In this document: positions 15,567 to 23,219 of the stretch, piece after piece
Numbering within the stretch: the stretch's first letter is position 1
How the letters are laid out: the number at the start of each line of letters is the position of its first letter
Origin: CAYQPF01 sp964419225
GTDB lineage: Bacteria > Cloacimonadota > Cloacimonadia > Cloacimonadales > CAYQPF01
DNA length: 26,648 nucleotides
Assembly: GCA_964419225.1 (NCBI GenBank)
Contig: CAYQPF010000063.1
Coordinates: forward strand, 1-26,648
Direction of reading: 5' to 3'
Notes under the pieces: model-generated
Database searches by the model: none
What the model saw: only the letters and a program-made list of their open reading frames with translations
What the model was told of the DNA's origin: nothing
Translations under genes and position numbers: made by a program

Positions 15567-18500
15567 CTACTTAAGTAGTATCATTTTTTTGATGGAAGAG
15601 TATTTGCCAGCTTCGAGTTTATAGAAATAAACACCACTGCCGACCTTTTTAGCTTGAGAATCAAGACCGTTCCAGGCGACTGAATGACTTCCCTGTGGTT
15701 TATTTTCGTCGATAAGGGTTAGAACTTTTTGGCCTTTGATATTATAAATACTGAGATTAACTTTTTCTGCTTTAGCCAAAGAGAAGTTTATCTTTGTTGC
15801 TGGATTGAAAGGATTGGGATAATTACCTTTCAGAGTAGTGACAGGACCGTCTATGTTTGGATTATTGCCTTGGGTAACTTCAGCAAGTAAAGCTACAATT
15901 TTATCACCTGCAAGGACATCATTACTGGAAATAATCATATTTCCATCGTAATTTTGATTTGCTACAGGATTGAAGGCTAAGCGATAAGTTTTCATAGTTC
16001 CGATTGGAACAAGATAATCCATTCTCTGGTTTAAGGTTCTGGCATTGATTTCACTTACAGTGAAGCCATCAGGAGCCAGGATTTGGCCTGTTAATTCAAC
16101 ATTTCCAAAATTACCAATGGTAAAATCGCTGTAATAAGTAGAATCTACATAAACATTGCCAAAATCAATAGTATCAGCAGAGACTGCAATCAGAGGAGCA
16201 GGATTGGTTTGGCCGGGGGCAATGAACTGAATCATATCAATCCAGGCACAATCAGAACCCTCAGAAACCATTGAATCTTTAGCATATGTCCATTTAAATG
16301 TATGGCTGCCGGCAGTAACATCGTAACTTTCCTGAGTCCAGGCTACTTCACCTGACCATTCTCCTTTGAGAGAATTATCAATATTGAATTTTAGTTTGTC
16401 ATAGTTGGGTTCTGAAGATACTTTCTTGTAGAATTTGATTTGAGTAGCAGCAGGAATATCCATTAGAACACTGATAACAGATGTTTGATTATGATTGATA
16501 GTACCGGATTTAGCTGAATATTGTCCTTCAAAAGGATCAACATCAACGATAGACCAATTGGAATTTCCGGCAAATTGCCAGGGGAAGGATGCAAATGCAT
16601 TTGTTTCAAAGGATTCAACTGGTAAATTGATGGCCAGAGTTATGATCTGGTTGGACTGATAAGTGCCGGATAATAAGCAGAGTGCAAGAGGAACCTGAAT
16701 TGCCTGAGGTGCATCAGCACTGATAATTACTTCATAGAGAGCATTGATAATTTGATCAACAGCGAGTTCACCCAGATCACTTTGTACAGGAGTAAGGGTA
16801 ATTTGGGGACTGCTGCAATAGATGTTTAAATTTGTATTCTGAGATAAGGCATGTCCTGTATTTTGGACAGGGATGATTAAGACAGCGATTTCTCCTGATT
16901 CGAGTCTGCCGTTATTATTACCACCATCATCCTGAATCTGTAAACTGCCAAAAGTAAATGCAGGAGCGTTAATAATGATATTGCAATTGTATTCCCAGAC
17001 ATTTGTGGCGGACTGAAGACTGAGATGAATTGCTGCTGAATGTTGATCAGCAATATTTGCAGCAGTTGAGAAGGAGAAGATATTTTCAAGATTAATTGTA
17101 CCATTGGCAGCAATATTTCCGATAGTTTCTGTACTGTCAATAATAGTAATATAGGGGTCTGTAGAAGATATTGTAGCTACAACATTTTCGGCAATAACAG
17201 AGCCGATATTTTCAAAATTGAATCCGAAGCTGAGTGAACTATTGTATGTGGGAATATCCTGATAAACAGGGCTTCCGCAAACAACATAAGCTCCTTCACT
17301 TGGGATAACCTGAATCAGAGATTGAGTAGTTATTTTATTATAACCGGAAACAGTTAATCTGACATATTGAGGAATTGTAAAAGGAGCAAAAGTTAAAGTG
17401 ATAGTTCCGGTTTCATCAGTATATCCTGAAGCAATAATTTGGTTGGTTGTAGTATCGGAAAGGCAGACCAGAAGTCCTACTTCACTACCATTAACCAATA
17501 AACTGCTTTGACCGACCAATAAAGTTGTAGGATAATCAAGTACTAAGGGTTGAGGTATATCAGTTCTAAGTTGAACAGAAGCATCACCGAAGATAATCCA
17601 GGTTTTGTACATACTGATACCGTCAGCACCATATTGTTCTATCATTTTACTTGAACCGTTATAACAGATACCACCAAAAGTATTTTTTTGATCCTGGACA
17701 AGCAGATCAATCATTTCATCTTCACCAGCCATAGGAGGATTCCAGGACTGATTAATGGAAGACATATAGGCTCCGATAGCACCGTTGGGAGCACCGGTAG
17801 TCTCATTTACGGCTCGCATCCAGGCTTCAGCAAAGCAGGTTGTGCTGGTGAAATTACCATTTACACAAGCCACAGACAAAATAAAAGGAAGTTTGTTATC
17901 GTTAACTAATGCATTAACGTTTGTATTAGAATAACCCGTTGTACCCCAAGAGGTGTCAGAACCGTGTCCGCAATAACTGATAACAGAACGGCCTTCGTTC
18001 AAACCTGTGGTAACCATTCCGGCTGTACCACCATTAGTGTCATATATTTGATCTACTGAGGTATAACCGTATCCTAATAAATCAGCACGGATATTATCAA
18101 TATGAACATTATCATTTTCATTATCATCTCCAGGACCTTGGGAAGAGGCAATACCCATACCTTTTTTCAACCAGGCTCCTTCAATCATATCTTTTTCATA
18201 ATATAGGGTACGATTTACCTGAGTGTTAACATGATTGACGTTTTCTGCAGAAAATCTGCCGATAAAGATATCGGGGTAACTGTCAGTTCCGGCTACAAGT
18301 GCGAAAGATGGATCTGATCCACCACCGCCGGACATTAAAGTAGGAATTTGTGGAGCATCGCCGACTAATTGCACAAAGGTCAATTCGGGGTCCTGGGTAT
18401 ATCTGGTTTGAATATAAGTTTTTAAAACACTGGCTGTTGTACCGATAGTACTCATTTCCACTAATTCGGTCGGAATACCTTTTTGGTTTTTCCAGTTAAC

Positions 18501-19268
18501 AAAGGGCTGGATAGCAGACAAAAAGTTAGTATGGCAAATAACCAGCATTTTGCCATGTTCATCTGTTACAGGGTATCTGTCTGTAAATTGTCTGAAATTT
18601 AAAAACTGATTCTGATATATTGTTTCAAAGTACCTGCTGTAGGAAGAAGTTCTGGTGTTTCTGATATTGATATTATCAGTACCGGTTTTGGTCATTTTTA
18701 CAACCATATTGTGATAGACTCTCAGAACTTTAGTTACAGGATTGTACACGAAAGGATAGACTGTCAATGTTGTGCCTCTGAAATCTCTGAGAATAAAAGG
18801 TTCAGTTAAATCGGCAGATTTGTTGGGGTAAAAGGCATTTGTAGTGTAAGTATCTCTGAAAGAGTAGGCCACATTTTCAGGATCTACAGTTCTCAGGATA
18901 GTGCCTTTAGAGGGTGCGATCATCATTCTGTAATCTGTATAAGCAGAAGAAATCAGTTCAACTTCCATCTTGGCATCGTTTCCTATCATTACATTACGGG
19001 ATATTTTTGGCAGAGCAGGATTGCCTGCATCAAACAAATTGGCTTCTTTTCCCAAGGAAAGTTCGTAATATGTTTCCCCGTTAATTCTTACGTCTTTCTT
19101 GCTGAAATAACCAATATTGTATTCAATGATTGTTTGGTTTTCACTTGAACTTTGTACATTGATTTTAAATGGCAGTGTAGCATTATCACTTAACATGACA
19201 TTTTCAGCTCCCAAACTCCCAAATAAAAAAGCACTAAGCAATACTAATGATAGAAGTAGCTTTTTCAT
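15567..19268 (-). CDS. Gingipain-like C25 cysteine protease with C-terminal T9SS/FlgD-type sorting domain
   Basis: A 1233-residue secreted protease. After a signal peptide (KKLLLSLVLLSAFLFGSLGA) comes a C25-type propeptide region, then the caspase-like catalytic domain. The catalytic dyad is His435 in SYCGHGSDT and Cys468 in VACVNGNF, 33 residues apart, the same spacing as His211/Cys244 of P. gingivalis RgpB; CFAEAWMRA follows as in gingipains. Ig-like beta domains follow, then a jelly-roll adhesin-like region (about residues 960-1090, ending CAWIDMIQF), and finally the sorting domain (GNYPNPFNPATKINFSLA, YNIKGQKVLTL, WNGLDSQAKKVGSGVYFYKL). The family cleaves peptides after Arg or Lys; specificity here cannot be read from sequence. 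The ATG at 19268 follows GGAGGAG; a TTG-started extension of 23 codons lacks a ribosome binding site. It is a single gene with its own terminator. Confidence 0.92.
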   Translation of the reverse strand: MKKLLLSLVLLSAFLFGSLGAENVMLSDNATLPFKINVQSSSENQTIIEYNIGYFSKKDVRINGETYYELSLGKEANLFDAGNPALPKISRNVMIGNDAKMEVELISSAYTDYRMMIAPSKGTILRTVDPENVAYSFRDTYTTNAFYPNKSADLTEPFILRDFRGTTLTVYPFVYNPVTKVLRVYHNMVVKMTKTGTDNINIRNTRTSSYSRYFETIYQNQFLNFRQFTDRYPVTDEHGKMLVICHTNFLSAIQPFVNWKNQKGIPTELVEMSTIGTTASVLKTYIQTRYTQDPELTFVQLVGDAPQIPTLMSGGGGSDPSFALVAGTDSYPDIFIGRFSAENVNHVNTQVNRTLYYEKDMIEGAWLKKGMGIASSQGPGDDNENDNVHIDNIRADLLGYGYTSVDQIYDTNGGTAGMVTTGLNEGRSVISYCGHGSDTSWGTTGYSNTNVNALVNDNKLPFILSVACVNGNFTSTTCFAEAWMRAVNETTGAPNGAIGAYMSSINQSWNPPMAGEDEMIDLLVQDQKNTFGGICYNGSSKMIEQYGADGISMYKTWIIFGDASVQLRTDIPQPLVLDYPTTLLVGQSSLLVNGSEVGLLVCLSDTTTNQIIASGYTDETGTITLTFAPFTIPQYVRLTVSGYNKITTQSLIQVIPSEGAYVVCGSPVYQDIPTYNSSLSFGFNFENIGSVIAENVVATISSTDPYITIIDSTETIGNIAANGTINLENIFSFSTAANIADQHSAAIHLSLQSATNVWEYNCNIIINAPAFTFGSLQIQDDGGNNNGRLESGEIAVLIIPVQNTGHALSQNTNLNIYCSSPQITLTPVQSDLGELAVDQIINALYEVIISADAPQAIQVPLALCLLSGTYQSNQIITLAINLPVESFETNAFASFPWQFAGNSNWSIVDVDPFEGQYSAKSGTINHNQTSVISVLMDIPAATQIKFYKKVSSEPNYDKLKFNIDNSLKGEWSGEVAWTQESYDVTAGSHTFKWTYAKDSMVSEGSDCAWIDMIQFIAPGQTNPAPLIAVSADTIDFGNVYVDSTYYSDFTIGNFGNVELTGQILAPDGFTVSEINARTLNQRMDYLVPIGTMKTYRLAFNPVANQNYDGNMIISSNDVLAGDKIVALLAEVTQGNNPNIDGPVTTLKGNYPNPFNPATKINFSLAKAEKVNLSIYNIKGQKVLTLIDENKPQGSHSVAWNGLDSQAKKVGSGVYFYKLEAGKYSSIKKMILLK

Positions 19269-19383
19269 CTCTCCTCCATAATCTAATTTTCTAGTATAAC
19301 TTGCAAATAGTATTCCAATATCGGGTATTTTGCACAAATAGATAGGTTGATTTTAGGTTTTAGGGGATATATTGCAAGTCTAA

Positions 19384-19446
19384 ATGGACTGTATGGACAA
19401 AATGGACTTTATGGACTATATGGACGGTATGGACAATATGGATGTA
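19384..19446 (+). repeat. ATGGACNNN 9-bp tandem array, copy 2 (6 perfect units plus 1 degenerate)
   Basis: ATGGAC is followed in turn by TGT, AAA, TTT, TAT, GGT and AAT, with a final ATGGATGTA. Register is exact. The first three units, with flanking bases, repeat those of the array at 15231 without a mismatch over about 30 bp. It lies between the start of the gingipain-like gene and the end of the HD-hydrolase gene. Confidence 0.88.
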
Positions 19447-19494
19447 GGAAGTTGAAACTAACTACTTTGGAAGCTTAAGTCATTTAAATCAGAA

Positions 19495-20043
19495 TCAACT
19501 TTGAATCAAGTAAGAGTAATTGGTCATTGCTTTTAAAGACAGATCCAGATAATCGGACAGGGAAAGACCCATTGTTTCACAGTAAGCTATTTGTTCACGG
19601 TTGGCACCTGCGGCAAAATTGCGGGTTTTATATTTTTTGAGTAAGGATTTCAGTTGAATAGATGAGAGATTTTTGTCTGGTAAAAGGAGAGCTGTAGCGG
19701 TAATTAACCCGGTTACAGCATCGGCGATCCATAGGCATTTGTCTAAGAGTGTGATTATTTCTGCATTACCGGAGTGTGCCAGGATTGCAGCCAGAATATC
19801 AGCTTCCAGGTCTTCTTTATTTAATAGTTCCTGAGAGATAAAGCCGTGTTTAAGGGGAGTATCTTTGGTCATTTCATAATCCAGGTCATGGAGTATGCCG
19901 GCAATATAGAATTTTTCCTGATCCTGTGCGAAATGTAGAGCCAAGCCTTCCATCACAGCTGCAACAGCATATGAATGCCTGATCAAAGACGGATTGCTTT
20001 CCAGGTGTTGTTTCATTAAAAGTTCTGCGAGATTTTTGTTCAT
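19495..20043 (-). CDS. HD-domain (HDIG-type) metal-dependent phosphohydrolase
   Basis: The 182-residue protein carries the HD superfamily metal ligands in order: His23 (IRHSYAVAAVM), His52-Asp53 (IAGILHDLDYE), further histidines at 66 (LKHGF) and 90 (ILAHSGN), and Asp108 (LWIADAVTG). The HDLDYE form is typical of small bacterial HDIG proteins annotated as nucleotide phosphohydrolases or phosphodiesterases. The substrate cannot be deduced. The protein is soluble with no signal peptide. The ATG at 20043 is preceded by AAGGA at five bases; an in-frame TTG at 20058 overlaps that site. The start lies one base after the stop of the small membrane-protein gene, so the pair should be translationally coupled. 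No terminator was seen after its stop. Confidence 0.85.
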   Translation of the reverse strand: MNKNLAELLMKQHLESNPSLIRHSYAVAAVMEGLALHFAQDQEKFYIAGILHDLDYEMTKDTPLKHGFISQELLNKEDLEADILAAILAHSGNAEIITLLDKCLWIADAVTGLITATALLLPDKNLSSIQLKSLLKKYKTRNFAAGANREQIAYCETMGLSLSDYLDLSLKAMTNYSYLIQS

Positions 20044-20044
20044 G

Positions 20045-20386
20045 TTAATCCTTAACAATTGAGCCTTTACCGCACCGTTTACAGGCCGATTTACTCATGA
20101 AGCTGTACCGGTGCTCCGTGAACATATCAGAAATCCTGTTCTTGGAAGCTTCCTGATTGATGGGGCACGTATAGGGTTGACCTTCAGCATCAAGATCATT
20201 TTCAGAGGCATTTTGGGCGGTAAGGAAATTTGTATTTTTATGTTTTAATTTATAATCCAATACAAGTAGAATAACATCAATAAATATTAAAAAGATTAGA
20301 CCGCTAAAGATTGCATATGATTGGGTAAAGAAAAAGAATATAGCTGCAACAGCTAAAACAATCCCTAAAACTATTTTCATATTCAT
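20045..20386 (-). CDS. Small membrane protein with cysteine-containing cytoplasmic tail, unknown function
   Basis: The 113-residue product is not recognised. It opens with two close hydrophobic helices (VLGIVLAVAAIFFFFTQSYA and FSGLIFLIFIDVILLVLDY) followed by a basic stretch (KLKHKNTN). By the positive-inside rule this puts the rest of the chain in the cytoplasm. The tail holds TCP near residue 74 and CKRCGKG close to the C-terminus, which could form part of a metal site, though only three cysteines are present. AAGGAG precedes the ATG at 20386; a second in-frame ATG lies two codons later. It is the first gene of a two-gene unit with the HD hydrolase and probably tethers or assists it, which is inference from the one-base spacing. 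Confidence 0.6.
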   Translation of the reverse strand: MNMKIVLGIVLAVAAIFFFFTQSYAIFSGLIFLIFIDVILLVLDYKLKHKNTNFLTAQNASENDLDAEGQPYTCPINQEASKNRISDMFTEHRYSFMSKSACKRCGKGSIVKD

Positions 20387-20404
20387 TTTATTTCTCCTTA
20401 TTAT

Positions 20405-20432
20405 AGAATAAGAGGTTATGGAAGATTGTCAA
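20405..20432 (-). promoter_or_regulatory. Candidate promoter for the membrane protein/HD hydrolase pair
   Basis: On the minus strand TTGACA (20432-20427) is followed after 16 bases by TATTCT (20410-20405). A better TATAAT lies further on but at 21 bases, too far. The start point would fall next to the AAGGAG of the first gene. Confidence 0.35.
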
Positions 20433-20463
20433 TCGAAAAAAATGAGAAGGATATTTCCGGAAA

Positions 20464-20508
20464 ATGAACAAAAGGGACTTGATGGACTACATGGACAGTA
20501 TGGACGGG
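20464..20508 (+). repeat. ATGGACNNN 9-bp tandem array, copy 3 (3 perfect units, 2 degenerate)
   Basis: Units in 9-bp register: ATGAACAAA, AGGGACTTG, then ATGGAC followed by TAC, AGT and GGG. It has the same orientation as the other two arrays and, like the first, ends in ATGGACGGG. It lies between the divergent 113-residue membrane-protein gene and the TPR gene. Confidence 0.8.
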
Positions 20509-20574
20509 TGAATTGATAATTGACATTTGGTTTTAGAAAGGGGGGAGAATGTTAAAAACCTGTGAGAAATTGCC

Positions 20575-20597
20575 CTGCTAAAGCTAGGATTTAGCAG
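20575..20597. repeat. Short inverted repeat upstream of the TPR operon
   Basis: CTGCTAAA (20575-20582) and TTTAGCAG (20590-20597) pair perfectly around a seven-base loop. No T-tract follows. It lies about 50 bases upstream of the candidate TPR-operon promoter, a position that would suit an operator or a dispersed hairpin element. Confidence 0.45.
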
Positions 20598-20644
20598 TTA
20601 AACCAGTTATTTCTGATTTTTTTAGGATTTGAGTCCAATAAATA

Positions 20645-20672
20645 TTGACATAAAATGCGGGTTATGTAAAAA
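20645..20672 (+). promoter_or_regulatory. Candidate promoter for the TPR-to-dapA gene run
   Basis: TTGACA (20645-20650) is followed after 16 bases by TAAAAA (20667-20672, four of six consensus bases). Transcription would begin near 20679, about 14 bases before GGAGG of the TPR gene. Confidence 0.4.
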
Positions 20673-20701
20673 ATGTAAAAAATATCTATTTTGGAGGATA
20701 T

Positions 20702-21688
20702 GTGAAAAAATTTACCATTATAGCGACCATCTTAATCCTTGTTTTAGGGATTACCTTTTTGAGTGCTGAAAAACCCAAAGAAAGAATAGCAAATGAGCTT
20801 GCTTATACTGCGGACAGTCTTTTTGCTGCAAAGCAATTTGGTGAAGCACTGAAAACTTACGAACAATCTCTTGCAACTTTTAAAGAAGCCGTTACTGAAG
20901 ATAATCTTTTAGTAGATGAAATGAAACAAGTTACATACAAATTATATGCATCATCTGTAAATGCTAAGGCATATGAAAGTGCGATCAAATGGGGTACAGA
21001 AGTTTTAAAAACTGATTCCCTAAATTATAAGATCATCAAGAATCTTTCCACTATTTATTTTAAAAACCTTAAAGACATTAATAATGCAGTTGCAATTATG
21101 GCAAAATGGGATGCAAAGACTCCCGGTTATGAAAATCGTCTGATTATTGCCGAATATTATGAGCAAAACAATGATTTAACAAATGCCTTAGATTGGTATA
21201 ATAAAGCTTTAGCCTTAAAGACAGATGCCAAAGTTTTAGGTAAAGTTGCCAATTTCTATATTAAAACGAACCAACCGGCTCAAGCCATCAAAACATATGA
21301 AGACTATATTGCTACAATGCCTGGAGATGAAGAAGTTTTCAGTACTTACAAACAGCTTGGAGCTTTAAGCGAACTGAAACTCAAAAACCCCAAAAAAGCA
21401 ATTGAGTATTATGAAAAAGCACTTAAGATCAAATTTGATAAGAATATGATGCTGAAAGTGATGAATAAAGCCTATGAAGCAACGAATTATCCCAAAACTA
21501 TTGACTGTGCCTCAAAAATAATTGAACAGGATACTAAGGTAGCCTCAGCCTATTATTTTAGAGCACTTTCTTACTATAAACTGAAGAAAAACAAAGAAGC
21601 TTTAGCAGATTTCGAGAAAATCACAAAAGATGCAGACTATGGCAAAAATGCTCAGGATTATATAAAGAGTATTAAGTCAGGAAACTAA
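20702..21688 (+). CDS. Exported tetratricopeptide-repeat protein
   Basis: The 328-residue product begins with a signal peptide (KKFTIIATILILVLGITFLSA), so it should be periplasmic or outer-membrane associated. The rest is helical TPR sequence with the usual A-x-x-x-Y/F-x-x-A-L spacing: ADSLFAAKQFGEALKTYEQS, NDLTNALDWYNKALAL, NQPAQAIKTYEDYIATMP, PKKAIEYYEKALKI and ASAYYFRALSYYKLKKNKEA. TPR arrays bind partner proteins; no catalytic motif is present. The start is GTG at 20702, preceded by GGAGG at four bases; the overlapping ATG at 20700 runs straight into TGA. It is the first gene of the rightward run, two bases before the lipoprotein gene, which suggests the two act together in the envelope. 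The partner is unknown. Confidence 0.82.
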   Translation: MKKFTIIATILILVLGITFLSAEKPKERIANELAYTADSLFAAKQFGEALKTYEQSLATFKEAVTEDNLLVDEMKQVTYKLYASSVNAKAYESAIKWGTEVLKTDSLNYKIIKNLSTIYFKNLKDINNAVAIMAKWDAKTPGYENRLIIAEYYEQNNDLTNALDWYNKALALKTDAKVLGKVANFYIKTNQPAQAIKTYEDYIATMPGDEEVFSTYKQLGALSELKLKNPKKAIEYYEKALKIKFDKNMMLKVMNKAYEATNYPKTIDCASKIIEQDTKVASAYYFRALSYYKLKKNKEALADFEKITKDADYGKNAQDYIKSIKSGN

Positions 21689-21690
21689 TA

Positions 21691-22383
21691 ATGAAAAAAA
21701 TACTATATATCGGAATTCTTATTCTGATCGTACTTGCTGCAGGCTGCGACAACAGAAAGGATGAAAAACCGACAATTGCGATCAGTCTGTCTAATTATCA
21801 GAATGGTTTATATTTAGGTGAAGGTGATTACGAATTTTGTAATTTAAATGTTCAGTTGACGGGCAAAGCCAGCCAAATTGATAATGTTACTTTAAACATG
21901 GCATATGATGGCGATAAGCTGAGACTGAGTCCTAACGCCGGATATGAAATGGGAGATGCTTTTGCCATGCATACCAACAGTACGGGTTATGCATCTACCA
22001 TGGTTTTAGGAAAAGCACTAGGCAGTCATACTATTCAAATCATAATCAAGAATTACGGAGAAGTATCAGCGACCCAAACCATAGTTGTGAAACTTCCGGA
22101 AATTGTTTCTTTGACAGCAGTACCTGATACGATTTTAGCTAACGGATCCGATATGAGTACAATAGTAGCAAAGGTATTCCCACATGAGAATAATGATACT
22201 TTTGTAAAGTTCAGAGCATCATCCGGTACTTTAGAATTTCCAGAATCTGTGGATGTACCGCTCAACACGTCAGGACAGGCAATTAATACGTTTACAACCA
22301 CTTCACCCGGCTGGATTACTGTTACTGCTTATCTGACCAATTATCCTCAAGTAAGTAAAGAAGTTTCCATTATAGTTCATTAA
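21691..22383 (+). CDS. Lipoprotein with bacterial Ig-like (Big_1-type) domain
   Basis: The 230-residue product has a lipoprotein signal (KKILYIGILILIVLAAGC) with a lipobox LAAGC, so it should be lipidated at Cys19 and anchored to a membrane facing the periplasm or outside. An all-beta region follows to about residue 130. The final 90 or so residues resemble an invasin/Big_1 Ig-like domain: VSLTAVPDTILANGSDMSTI, VKFRASSGTLEF, and a closing strand WITVTAYLTNYPQVSKEVSI. No enzymatic motif is seen. It starts two bases after the TPR gene stop, with AGGA just upstream inside that gene, and is followed directly by a hairpin terminator. A structural or adhesive role is likely but unproven. Confidence 0.75.
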   Translation: MKKILYIGILILIVLAAGCDNRKDEKPTIAISLSNYQNGLYLGEGDYEFCNLNVQLTGKASQIDNVTLNMAYDGDKLRLSPNAGYEMGDAFAMHTNSTGYASTMVLGKALGSHTIQIIIKNYGEVSATQTIVVKLPEIVSLTAVPDTILANGSDMSTIVAKVFPHENNDTFVKFRASSGTLEFPESVDVPLNTSGQAINTFTTTSPGWITVTAYLTNYPQVSKEVSIIVH

Positions 22384-22399
22384 GTCAGTTTAATTTAAA

Positions 22400-22433
22400 G
22401 TCACAGAGGTTTAAACCCTCTGTGACAATTTTT
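22400..22433 (+). terminator. Hairpin terminator between the lipoprotein gene and tpiA
   Basis: GTCACAGAGG (22400-22409) pairs with CCTCTGTGAC (22417-22426) around a seven-base loop, followed by AATTTTT. It ends just before the AGGAG of tpiA, so either it terminates partially or tpiA relies on a promoter inside the lipoprotein gene. Confidence 0.7.
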
Positions 22434-22443
22434 AGGAGCCACC

Positions 22444-23211
22444 ATGAAAGACATTATTATTGCCGGTAATTGGAAGATGTATAAAAATCTATCAGAAACA
22501 ATAGATTTCTTTACTTCTTTAGATACCAAAATCAAAGAAACCCAATTTAAAAGAATCAAAACAGTTGTATGTGTACCCTCCATTTTACTGGAAACAGCAC
22601 AAAAATATAAAAGTAACTCCTTCATTGGAGCTCAGAACATTTACCAAAAAGAGGAAGGTGCCTATACCGGAGAAATATCTGCCGGTATGCTTAAATCCTT
22701 TAATATAGATTATTGTATTATTGGGCATTCAGAGAGAAGACAATATTTTTCAGAAACTGATGCAACAGTCAGAGAAAAATATCTCTTATTGAAAAAGTAT
22801 GAGATCAAGCCGATTATTTGTATTGGTGAGACTTTGGAACAGAGAGAAAATGCAGAGACCCTGGCTGTGATAGACAGACAGTTATCTGGCATATTTGCTG
22901 ATATCGCTTTAACAGCAGATGATTATATATCTATAGCATATGAACCTGTCTGGGCTATTGTGACAGGCAAAACAGCTACTCCTGAGATGGCTCAGGAAGT
23001 ACATGCATATATCAGAAAGTGGTTAACAGACCGTTATGGGATAGAGATTGCCTCTAATATCCCTATTTTATACGGCGGAAGTGTTAAGCCAAATAATATC
23101 AAAGAATTATTGAATCAGGAAGACATAGATGGCGGTTTGATCGGGGGAGCTTCCCTGAATCCTCAAGACTTTTGGGACATGATCAATACAGCCAGGGAAA
23201 TATACGAATAG
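22444..23211 (+). CDS. tpiA: Triosephosphate isomerase
   Basis: TpiA interconverts dihydroxyacetone phosphate and glyceraldehyde 3-phosphate in glycolysis and gluconeogenesis. The 255 residues match the family length and keep the catalytic set: Lys11 (AGNWKM), His95 (IIGHSERRQYF) and Glu167 (AYEPVWAI), plus the phosphate-binding LYGGSVKP and GLIGGASL. One striking difference lies in loop 6, the flexible lid: the family reads AIGTGKTAT, here AIVTGKTAT, so residue 173 (the glycine whose backbone amide contacts substrate phosphate, residue 171 in the chicken/yeast enzyme) is valine, codon GTG at 22960-22962. The ATG is preceded by AGGAG. It follows a hairpin terminator and lies eight bases ahead of serS. 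It is almost certainly functional given the intact frame and other residues. Confidence 0.96.
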   Translation: MKDIIIAGNWKMYKNLSETIDFFTSLDTKIKETQFKRIKTVVCVPSILLETAQKYKSNSFIGAQNIYQKEEGAYTGEISAGMLKSFNIDYCIIGHSERRQYFSETDATVREKYLLLKKYEIKPIICIGETLEQRENAETLAVIDRQLSGIFADIALTADDYISIAYEPVWAIVTGKTATPEMAQEVHAYIRKWLTDRYGIEIASNIPILYGGSVKPNNIKELLNQEDIDGGLIGGASLNPQDFWDMINTAREIYE

Positions 23212-23219
23212 GAGAATAA

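Noticed and set aside
15231..20508. The ATGGAC arrays as a CRISPR-like or coding element
   Set aside because: Units of 9 bp without unique spacers are far too short for CRISPR, no cas genes are present, and none lies in an ORF with a ribosome binding site.
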